DNA from: Acidobacteriota bacterium
Lineage (GTDB): Bacteria > Acidobacteriota > Aminicenantia > UBA2199
Assembly (NCBI GenBank): GCA_021817755.1
Contig: JAKAGC010000340.1
Coordinates: 1 to 5,397 of the forward strand
Direction: 5' to 3'
Length of the DNA stretch: 5,397 nucleotides
Shown: positions 1-5,367 of the stretch, one piece after another
Layout: each line of letters opens with the position of its first letter
Position numbering within the stretch: position 1 is the first letter of the stretch
Position numbers and translations under genes: made by a program
The notes under the pieces: model-generated
Database searches by the model: none
What the model was told of the DNA's origin: nothing
What the model saw: the letters and a program-made list of their open reading frames with translations, nothing else

Positions 1-520
1 CTCCTTTTAAAGCCATGGCCTCAATCACCGGTTCGTCCTTTTTCCTCAGTGCCTGGATAAGTTCATTTAGAGGAGTGACATTGGGGAGGTCTCTTTTATT
101 TAATTGGAGAACATAGGGTAGAGATTCGAAATCGATATTATAATCTTTTAGGTTTTCCATCATATCTGCCATACTTTCAATATTGGCTTCGAAGCGTTCC
201 CGTTGTGAATCGGCGACGAAAACAATACCGTCGACTCCTTTCATAATCAATTTTCTGGAACTGCTGTAATATATTTGTCCGGGGACTGTATACAAATGGA
301 ACTTAACCTTGTAACCTTTTATTGTACCTAGATCCAGAGGGAAGAAATCGAAAAACAATGTTCGTTCCGTTTCTGTTGCAAGGCTAACCAACTTTCCTTT
401 GTTATCTGCTTTAACCTTTTCGTATATGGTTTTTATGTTGGTGGTTTTGCCACTTAAGCCCGGCCCATAATAGACAATCTTAAAATTAATTTCCCTGGTT
501 GAATAATTTAAGAAAGACAA
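1..520 (-). CDS. mglA: MglA-type polarity/motility small GTPase, 3' end beyond window
   Basis: Ras-like GTPase of the bacterial MglA family, which in its GTP form marks a cell pole and recruits motility or polarity effectors; MglB is its activating partner. The start is a TTG at 518-520. It gives the family N-terminus MSFLNYSTREINFKIVYYGP, and no in-frame ATG occurs before residue 93. GGAG at 528-531, inside the last mglB codons, lies 7 bases upstream of the TTG. Visible motifs: P-loop GPGLSGKT (19-26), switch I TERTLFFDF with Arg53, TVPGQ (78-82) with Thr78 in place of the usual G3 Asp, and NKRD (141-144) as G4. Arg53, Thr78, Gln82, Asn141 and Asp144 fall at the same numbers as I recall for Myxococcus MglA. 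About 173 residues are present and roughly 20 at the C-terminus are missing. Two bases separate it from the mglB stop, so translational coupling is likely. The family call is very secure; the cellular role here is inferred. Confidence 0.95.
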   Translation of the reverse strand, partial: MSFLNYSTREINFKIVYYGPGLSGKTTNIKTIYEKVKADNKGKLVSLATETERTLFFDFFPLDLGTIKGYKVKFHLYTVPGQIYYSSSRKLIMKGVDGIVFVADSQRERFEANIESMADMMENLKDYNIDFESLPYVLQLNKRDLPNVTPLNELIQALRKKDEPVIEAMALKG

Positions 521-522
521 GT

Positions 523-1011
523 TTAATCTCCAAATATTTCATCGATATCTGCGTCGGAAACTCCCTCGAATGGAGAGGAGCCTTCTTCGAACGCACTGAG
601 TTTAAGCTTTTCATTGATAGTTATGAAAACCTTTTCCAGATCCTGGATAGCACTTTTTACTCTGAAGCGAATAATTCCTAAATTGGAACTATTGTCGAAA
701 ATCACAATTAACATTGTACGATCATTAATAGAAGAGATATGCAAATTTTTGTCTGTGGATTCGGTTAAGATCGTTGTGAATTTTTCAACTTTTAACATCT
801 GACCGATTCCGTTAACAGCAGCCATGCTTCCGGCAATCAGAGATGAAATGGAATTCAAGTGTGAATCTTCCATTTCACCTGTGGAAGCAATGCAATGGCC
901 TTCGGAATCGGTAATAAATACTATTTCAGCCCTGGTGTTGGTTTTCAGTGACTTCAAAATATCCTTTATCAAAACGTATTCTTCATTGTATATGATAAAA
1001 TTCTCTTGCAT
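523..1011 (-). CDS. mglB: MglB, Roadblock/LC7-domain GTPase-activating partner of MglA
   Basis: 162-residue Roadblock/LC7 protein. In the characterised family, an MglB dimer binds one MglA and stimulates GTP hydrolysis, confining active MglA to one pole. The roadblock core covers roughly residues 12-130, with a beta strand AEIVFITDSEGH (28-39), a Gly/Ala-rich helix LIAGSMAAVNGIG (58-70) and a strand LIVIFDNSSNLGIIRFR (101-117). The C-terminal tail SPFEGVSDADIDEIFGD (146-162) closely resembles the MglB tail (SPF..IS..DID.LF) and distinguishes it from generic roadblock proteins. Length matches Myxococcus MglB (about 159). It begins 13 bases after the beta-subunit stop, with a modest GAAGAG-like ribosome site, and ends 2 bases before mglA. 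The mglB-mglA order is the classical one. Confidence 0.93.
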   Translation of the reverse strand: MQENFIIYNEEYVLIKDILKSLKTNTRAEIVFITDSEGHCIASTGEMEDSHLNSISSLIAGSMAAVNGIGQMLKVEKFTTILTESTDKNLHISSINDRTMLIVIFDNSSNLGIIRFRVKSAIQDLEKVFITINEKLKLSAFEEGSSPFEGVSDADIDEIFGD

Positions 1012-1024
1012 CTTAGTTATCTCT

Positions 1025-1966
1025 TCATTTGGTTTCTTCTTCGTTCTGGGCAGATAGGAGAAAATCCCAGTTTTGATCTATTTCTTCCTGGATTTTATCC
1101 ACAATCCATTTGTTTTCTTTTTCCAGGAGGTGTCTGAAACGATCCTGGGATTTGAGCCATTCTGAAACAGGTAATTTATGTCGAGGTTTATAATTGACTG
1201 TAATTTTTGTTCCTCCGCGTATTTCAAACATAGGCCATACGCAAGTATCGGCAGCAAGGCGAGAGAGTTCAATGGATTTATCGGTATCTGTATTCCAGTG
1301 AGTCGGGCATGGACTTAACACATTTAAGTATGCAGGCCCTTTTGTCTCAAATGCTTTTTCGGCTTTTCTCAATAGATCATTCCAGTTCCATGGAGCAGAT
1401 TGTGCTACGTAGGGAATGCGGTGTGCTGCGATTATAGCTGTGATATTCTTCCGGGTTTGCAGTTTTCCCGGGAGAACAGTTCCGGCAGGAGTGGTTGTGG
1501 TCGAAGCACCGACCGGAGTAGCCGATGAAGCTTGACCTCCGCTGTGAGCCATTGATTGGTTGTCATAACATAGGTATACGATGTCTTCTCCCCGTTCCAT
1601 ATAACCAGAAATAGAACTAATTCCACTATCATAAGTAGAACCATCTCCACCGATGACAAGAAATTTTCGTTCTTTTTCGTCCATTAAACGGCCTTTCTTT
1701 TTTAATGAACGGTAAACAGCAGTGACTCCTGACATTGTGGCCGATGCATTTCCATATCCCGTATGTATCCAATTGGATTTCCAGGCGGTGTGAGGAAACA
1801 GGGTGGAACCCATTTGAAGGCAACCTGTTGCGTTTGATATTACAAGCGGATTTCGTGAAGCACCTAAAACTAACTTTAATATAACCGGAATACTACAGCC
1901 TGGGCAGAGTGTGTGACCTGATGAAAACCATTCTTCGCGCGAGGCCAGTTGTTTCAATGTGATCAT
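1025..1966 (-). CDS. porB: 2-oxoacid:ferredoxin oxidoreductase beta subunit (PorB-like), altered active-site motif
   Basis: 313 residues, the usual PorB length, aligned end to end with the pyruvate-type beta subunit. In known enzymes this subunit binds TPP and the proximal 4Fe-4S cluster and takes part in oxidative decarboxylation of a 2-oxoacid to acyl-CoA with reduction of ferredoxin. The four cluster ligands are all present: Cys21 and Cys24 (LCPGCS), Cys49 (NATGC) and Cys220 (LSPCP). The TPP-Mg motif GDGSTYD (107-113) and Asp135-Asn136 are kept. The next motif, normally NTG, is His141-Ser142-Gly143. Its Asn corresponds, by my alignment, to active-site Asn996 of Desulfocurvibacter africanus PFOR. 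Start: ATG overlapping the alpha stop as ATGA, with AGGTG about 9 bases upstream. Family assignment is secure. Pyruvate should not be assumed as substrate. Confidence 0.92.
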   Translation of the reverse strand: MITLKQLASREEWFSSGHTLCPGCSIPVILKLVLGASRNPLVISNATGCLQMGSTLFPHTAWKSNWIHTGYGNASATMSGVTAVYRSLKKKGRLMDEKERKFLVIGGDGSTYDSGISSISGYMERGEDIVYLCYDNQSMAHSGGQASSATPVGASTTTTPAGTVLPGKLQTRKNITAIIAAHRIPYVAQSAPWNWNDLLRKAEKAFETKGPAYLNVLSPCPTHWNTDTDKSIELSRLAADTCVWPMFEIRGGTKITVNYKPRHKLPVSEWLKSQDRFRHLLEKENKWIVDKIQEEIDQNWDFLLSAQNEEETK

Positions 1967-3168
1967 TCGTTATTCACCTGACGGTATCGTACGTTTACAA
2001 AGTGAAATCCATTCTCACTTTCGACTTTTTCTGTTTTTTCTTTAATCTCTTTAATTGTATTATCTATATCTGAAAGATTCAATTCACGTCCTCCCAATCC
2101 AAAAATATATGGGAAAATCTTTGGACGTAAATTATCCTCGCAGAAATACATTGCAGATCTAATTTCATTATATAACGGCCCACCTTGGGAACCAGGGACT
2201 ATATTTCGATCAAAAATGGCAATTGCCTTCAACCCCAGTAATCGTTCCTGAATTTCTTGAAAAGGGAATGGGCGAAATACACGTAATTTTAATAATCCGA
2301 CTTTTTCTCCTCGTGAGCGTAATCGGTCTATTGCCTCTTTTGCCGTACCGGCAGCAGAACTCATTATAATAATTCCGTACTCTGCATCATCCAGCTTATA
2401 GGTTTCGAAATACCCATAATAACGTCCAAAGCGGTCTCCGAATTCTTTCCCTACTTCCCGTATTATTTTTCGCGAATTTTCCATTCCTTGGAATTGGTTG
2501 AGTTTATGCTCGAAATAATAATTAGGGGATGAGAAAGAACCGATAGTCAATGGTTTGGTTGAATTTAATAGAGAGTAGGTAGGAATTCTTTTCCCCATGA
2601 AATCAGTAATCTCAGAGGGTTCCTCAATTGAGACATTTTCCATTGTATGGGAGGTAATCCATCCATCCATAGCAACCATCACAGGAGTCTTAACATCCTG
2701 GTGTTCAGAAATTTTATAAGCTTGGATGATATTGTCATAGGCTTCCTGAGGTGATTCGCAGAATAATTGAATCCATCCGCAGTCACGTTCTGCCATTGCA
2801 TCGGAGTGGTCGGCATAATAGTTGATGGGGGCGGAGAGTGCGCGGTCTGCTATACCAATAACAATTGGTAATCGTAAGGATGAGGCGATGAATAACATTT
2901 CGTGCATTTGCGCTAACTCCTGAGATGATGCAGATGAAAAGACTCGACCACCAGCTGCCGATGCGCCGATACAGCCACTAATAGCACTTTGAGGCGATTC
3001 CATGTTTACCAGTTCCGTGTCCAGGCTGCCATTTGCAATATCCATCGCCAGACGTTCGAGCATTGGTGCTCCCGGAGCAGACGGATAGGCCATTACCACG
3101 TCCGGGTCTAGCTGCCTTACTGCCTCGGAAACGGCTGTATTGCCATCGAGTACTTTATTCGCTCTCAT
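1963..3168 (-). CDS. porA: 2-oxoacid:ferredoxin oxidoreductase alpha subunit (PorA-like), catalytic Glu replaced
   Basis: 401 residues, close to the usual PorA length and similar throughout. Family hallmarks retained: IGASAAGGR (67-75), SSASSQELAQMHE (78-90), RALSAPINYYADHSD (109-123), LLKLRVFRPFP (292-302) and GLGGREL (357-363). Arg109 corresponds to the substrate-binding Arg114 of single-chain PFOR. Two canonical active-site motifs are changed. YPITP is YPSAP (28-32), which puts Ala31 where PFOR has Thr31. The VESEHSA stretch is MESPQSA (56-62), which puts Pro59 where the TPP-activating Glu64 should be. I re-read Pro59 from the bases as codon CCT. The start ATG matches the family N-terminus, but its ribosome site is poor: the nearest AGGA is about 15 bases away. 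The gene follows delta after a 123-base AT-rich gap and overlaps beta by 4 bases. Scaffold secure, catalytic function doubtful. Confidence 0.92.
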   Translation of the reverse strand: MRANKVLDGNTAVSEAVRQLDPDVVMAYPSAPGAPMLERLAMDIANGSLDTELVNMESPQSAISGCIGASAAGGRVFSSASSQELAQMHEMLFIASSLRLPIVIGIADRALSAPINYYADHSDAMAERDCGWIQLFCESPQEAYDNIIQAYKISEHQDVKTPVMVAMDGWITSHTMENVSIEEPSEITDFMGKRIPTYSLLNSTKPLTIGSFSSPNYYFEHKLNQFQGMENSRKIIREVGKEFGDRFGRYYGYFETYKLDDAEYGIIIMSSAAGTAKEAIDRLRSRGEKVGLLKLRVFRPFPFQEIQERLLGLKAIAIFDRNIVPGSQGGPLYNEIRSAMYFCEDNLRPKIFPYIFGLGGRELNLSDIDNTIKEIKEKTEKVESENGFHFVNVRYRQVNNE

Positions 3169-3182
3169 TTTACTATTTTTGC

Positions 3183-3203
3183 TTCCTAAATGCTACTTAA
3201 TCA
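3183..3203 (-). repeat. Intergenic direct repeat, copy 2 (before porA)
   Basis: Read on the plus strand, TTCC-T-AAATGCTAC-TTAATCA. It shares 20 positions, with two small gaps, with the copy at 3645-3667, including an uninterrupted AAATGCTAC. It lies 15 bases before the porA start codon, and its AGGA (minus strand) is the nearest candidate ribosome site for porA. It is in the same orientation as the other copy. Confidence 0.5.
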
Positions 3204-3260
3204 CCTATGACACAATATCATTCCCATAAGGTTGTATTTATAAAAAAAAATAACCTATAT

Positions 3261-3290
3261 ATTATACTAGAATATGAACCTTTTTTACAA
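3261..3290 (-). promoter_or_regulatory. Candidate sigma-70-type promoter for porA-porB-mglB-mglA
   Basis: On the minus strand, TTGTAA (3285-3290) is followed after 18 bases by a perfect TATAAT (3261-3266), about 90 bases before the porA start. It abuts the porD stop codon. If used, it would let alpha, beta and the mglBA pair be transcribed without gamma and delta. The region is extremely AT-rich, so a chance TATAAT is quite possible. Confidence 0.3.
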
Positions 3291-3291
3291 C

Positions 3292-3588
3292 TCAAATTAC
3301 TTCTTTTATCATAATCAACGGTTTCGGTTTATTTTCGACCGGGCATTCATTGGCGCAAATGCCGCATCCTTTGCAGTAATCATAATTAATCCCGCTGATT
3401 TTTTCTGCCTCAGTCATTATAGCATTTTCGGGACAAAAAACCCAGCAAAAAAAACAATGGATACAATTGAGCTCATTGAACTCCGGTTTCAACCCTTTTC
3501 GGTAATGCCCTGTAAAATGATTCGATGCGCTTCCCGGGTCTTCAATAATTGTACCGGGTTTCAATTCATTCCATGCTTCATGGCTCAT
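3292..3588 (-). CDS. porD: 2-oxoacid:ferredoxin oxidoreductase delta subunit (PorD), two 4Fe-4S clusters
   Basis: 98-residue ferredoxin-like subunit that would carry electrons from the TPP/proximal-cluster centre out to soluble ferredoxin. Two complete CxxCxxCxxxCP motifs are visible, CIHCFFCWVFCPE at about residues 42-54 and CKGCGICANECPV at about 72-84. All eight ligands are therefore present, with the ISGINYDY linker between them typical of PorD. The N-terminal 35 residues carry the PorD-style leader before the first cluster. The start ATG (3586-3588) has AGGA 7 bases upstream. It stands between two AT-rich gaps, 110 bases after gamma and 123 before alpha. Both gaps share sequence elements described separately. 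Unlike its partners it shows no loss of key residues. Confidence 0.93.
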   Translation of the reverse strand: MSHEAWNELKPGTIIEDPGSASNHFTGHYRKGLKPEFNELNCIHCFFCWVFCPENAIMTEAEKISGINYDYCKGCGICANECPVENKPKPLIMIKEVI

Positions 3589-3626
3589 TTTATATTCCTA
3601 TTTTTTATTCCTCATTGTAATTATAT

Positions 3627-3632
3627 ATTATA
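3627..3632 (-). promoter_or_regulatory. TATAAT box upstream of porD (possible -10)
   Basis: A perfect TATAAT lies about 40 bases before the porD start within the gamma-delta gap. No convincing -35 is seen at 16-18 bases; the nearest TTG-containing hexamer is 21 bases away. It is part of an 11-base string (TATAATATATA) found identically in the delta-alpha gap at 3256-3266. Weak support as a promoter on its own. Confidence 0.2.
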
Positions 3633-3644
3633 GCTTATATTTTA

Positions 3645-3667
3645 TTCCAAATGCTACAATTTAATCA
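3645..3667 (-). repeat. Intergenic direct repeat, copy 1 (before porD)
   Basis: Read on the plus strand, TTCC-AAATGCTAC-AAT-TTAATCA. It matches the copy at 3183-3203 apart from one 1-base and one 3-base indel. It lies about 57 bases before the porD start and 12 bases upstream of the TATAAT box. Could be an operator or the remnant of a local duplication; nothing in the sequence decides between them. Confidence 0.5.
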
Positions 3668-3698
3668 AAGATATTTTATTACTTATTTTTAGAGAAAT

Positions 3699-4289
3699 CT
3701 AATCCTTGAATATTTTTACTTCATTTATTCCCCGTTCGATGATTTTGAGGCGTGATTGGACCTGTCCATTTTCCCAAAAACGGGAAAGAAAAGGAGTAAA
3801 CATTTGTTTTATTATATCGATACTTGCATTTTCAAGATAATTAACAACAAGGCTGGAAATTGCTATGGATGGATCTTTAGCTCCAGTTTCCTGAATCGTA
3901 ATCGAATCAGCATCCAGTGTATATATTTTTTTTGAAATCGTATTTAAATTTTCTTTGATTTCTTGAGGAGAGAGGTGAGTATTCACAAAAAATACTGTAT
4001 TCTCATTTGTAGTATCCTTGAAATTGAAGGCTGCATTTGGGAGAGAAATAAGCGAATAATTGAATATAACAATGATATCCGGTGGATCGAAAATTCTATG
4101 GAGTTTGATTGGATTCCCGGAAATTCGTGTATATCCGTAATTAAATGGAGGCGAGGGATGAAGGCAAAAGCCAGGGAAAACCTGGACAAATTTTCCTTGC
4201 CCAGCCATTATTTCGGCAACTATTACTGAAGAAAAAGAAATCGGTTCATTCTCTCGACTATACCATTTAATTTCAATATATACCCCCAT
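3699..4289 (-). CDS. porG: 2-oxoacid:ferredoxin oxidoreductase gamma subunit (PorG-like), glycine-rich motif lost
   Basis: 196 residues, close to the usual PorG size. It begins MGVYIEIKWYSR, matching the family opening (IEIRWHGR), and continues with a helix (residues 21-32), KFVQVFPGF (33-41), YTRISGNPIKL (53-63) and PDIIVIF (70-76), all in PorG register. The signature GRGGQG is SRENEP (11-16), and the FGPERRGAP stretch expected after the FP motif is FCLHPSPPFNY (41-51). Outside these, similarity is clear but lower than for alpha, beta or delta. The ATG at 4287-4289 has AAAGGAAAG about 9 bases upstream. It lies 70 bases after recR and is the first gene of the oxidoreductase set. Assignment rests on both sequence and position; a recR-linked unrelated gene is unlikely. 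Confidence 0.82.
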   Translation of the reverse strand: MGVYIEIKWYSRENEPISFSSVIVAEIMAGQGKFVQVFPGFCLHPSPPFNYGYTRISGNPIKLHRIFDPPDIIVIFNYSLISLPNAAFNFKDTTNENTVFFVNTHLSPQEIKENLNTISKKIYTLDADSITIQETGAKDPSIAISSLVVNYLENASIDIIKQMFTPFLSRFWENGQVQSRLKIIERGINEVKIFKD

Positions 4290-4359
4290 TACTTTCTTTC
4301 CTTTACTCGAGGGATATATCGGTTAAGATAAATCTCAATAATGTGACAATGAAATCTTT

Positions 4360-4971
4360 TCATAGATCGATACGTCCTTCCATAGCTTTTGCTATTGTAA
4401 CAGAGTCTACATAATCTATATCAGCACCTATTGGAATTCCTAACGCAAGTCGCGTGATTCTGACAGTAGAATACTGCCTTTTAATTAATTCGGATATAAA
4501 ATGGGCAGTTGCATTACCTTCTGTAGTAGGACTTGTAGCTAGGATTACTTCATGGATTAGACCTGAATTCAAACGCAAAAGTAAACTCGAAATCTTTAAT
4601 TCATCCGGACCGATACCACGTATTGGAGATAAATTCCCATGTAAAACGTGATACATCCCTTTATACAATTCCGTTCGTTCAATTGAATAAATATTGAATG
4701 GTTCTTCTACTACACAGATTTTTTCTTTTTCTCGGTTAGCCCCAGTACATATTTCACAGGGATCAATTGTTGTAATATTATTACATATAGAGCAAAAAAA
4801 GGTTTTTTCTTTTGCTTCGATAATTGCATTTGCCAGGGCAGCAGTACTCTCCTTACTCGCTTTTAGAAGGTAAAAACTAATTCTTTGAGCCGATTTTCTC
4901 CCTATTCCAGGAATTTTTTTCAATTCATCGATTAACCGGGTAACAGGGGAAGTAAACTCAAAGCCTGACAT
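4360..4971 (-). CDS. recR: RecR recombination mediator
   Basis: RecR acts with RecO/RecF to load RecA on SSB-coated single-stranded DNA at gaps. Counting from the preferred start gives 203 residues, typical for the family. Order: helix-hairpin-helix with IPGIGRKSAQR (20-30), a zinc finger with Cys60, Cys63, Cys72 and Cys75 (CSIC...CEIC), then a Toprim domain from about 83, with ICVVEE (85-90), TTEGNATAHF (149-158) and the C-terminal LALGIPIGADIDYVDS...AMEGR. Two in-frame ATGs sit at 4975-4977 and 4969-4971. The GGGG ribosome site (4980-4983) is only 2 bases from the first but 8 from the second, so I chose the second; the longer form would add Met-Lys. It follows ybaB by 60 bases, the common ybaB-recR pairing. 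Confidence 0.96.
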   Translation of the reverse strand: MSGFEFTSPVTRLIDELKKIPGIGRKSAQRISFYLLKASKESTAALANAIIEAKEKTFFCSICNNITTIDPCEICTGANREKEKICVVEEPFNIYSIERTELYKGMYHVLHGNLSPIRGIGPDELKISSLLLRLNSGLIHEVILATSPTTEGNATAHFISELIKRQYSTVRITRLALGIPIGADIDYVDSVTIAKAMEGRIDL

Positions 4972-4978
4972 TTTCATT

Positions 4979-4997
4979 ACCCCTTTATTTAAGGGAT
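4979..4997 (-). promoter_or_regulatory. Possible hairpin over the recR ribosome-binding site
   Basis: Read on the minus strand, ATCCCTT and AAGGGGT flank a 5-base loop (AAATA), giving a 7-bp stem with one T-G wobble. The 3' arm contains the GGGG that serves as the recR ribosome site. No T-run follows, so it is not a terminator. It could reduce recR initiation when not opened by ribosomes finishing ybaB. The pairing is visible in the sequence; the regulatory role is inferred and the stem is short. Confidence 0.3.
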
Positions 4998-5031
4998 TCG
5001 AGTGATGGAGCGAAGAACGGATATATTCCGA

Positions 5032-5355
5032 TTACATACCAGGGAAAGGGAATCCACCAGGCATTCCGGGCATTCCTGGGATGCTAATATTATCTTTCAA
5101 TTGTTCGTCAACTTTAGCAAGTGCATCGTTAATAGCGGCAGTAATAAGGTCCTGGAGCATATCTATATCTTCAGGATCAACTACTTCTTTGGATATCTGT
5201 ACTCCGAGAGCATTTTTATGTCCATTCATAATAACTTTCACCATCCCGCCTCCGGCGTTGCCTTCGACTTCGATGGAGTCCATTTGTTCTTCCATTTTCC
5301 GTGACAGATCCTGTGCCATTTTCATTAATTGGTTCATGTTGGGTATTTTTGCCAT
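5032..5355 (-). CDS. ybaB: YbaB/EbfC family nucleoid-associated DNA-binding protein
   Basis: 107-residue member of the YbaB/EbfC family, small dimeric nucleoid proteins that bind DNA with little or modest sequence preference and are commonly encoded next to recR and dnaX. The N-terminal helix [20 protein letters not shown] (8-27) is followed by the family hallmark [11 protein letters not shown] (35-45), [14 protein letters not shown] (58-71) and AAINDALAK (73-81). The tail is a Pro/Gly/Met-rich segment, [16 protein letters not shown], as often seen in this family. The start is firm: ATG at 5353-5355 preceded by a strong AAAGGAGG (5361-5368) 5 bases away. The protein lacks other domains. Role in chromosome organisation or recombination is by family only. 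Confidence 0.95.
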   Translation of the reverse strand: MAKIPNMNQLMKMAQDLSRKMEEQMDSIEVEGNAGGGMVKVIMNGHKNALGVQISKEVVDPEDIDMLQDLITAAINDALAKVDEQLKDNISIPGMPGMPGGFPFPGM

Positions 5356-5367
5356 ATGATCCTCCTT

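Noticed and set aside
3229..3256. Inverted repeat AGGTT...AACCT with a T-run, considered as a terminator between porD and porA
   Set aside because: The T-run lies within the loop and not after the stem, and the stem is only 5 bp, so it does not have rho-independent terminator form on either strand.
3274..3633. 119-codon open frame on the plus strand opposite porD
   Set aside because: It lies antisense over a gene with eight diagnostic cysteines, has no recognisable motif and no ribosome site of note; the open frame follows from AT-rich coding sequence on the other strand.
1025..4289. Oxalate oxidoreductase as an explanation for the altered POR motifs
   Set aside because: As I recall it, that enzyme keeps the TPP-activating Glu and has a fused gamma-delta chain; here Glu is Pro and gamma and delta are separate genes.
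4290..4359. Gap between recR and porG searched for a promoter
   Set aside because: TTGTCA and TTGAGA hexamers occur but no acceptable -10 sits at 16-18 bases; I could not support a promoter here.
5002..5359. Two plus-strand open frames of 92-100 codons opposite ybaB
   Set aside because: Both are antisense shadows of ybaB, whose hallmark GGG...DPED motif and strong ribosome site make the minus strand reading certain.
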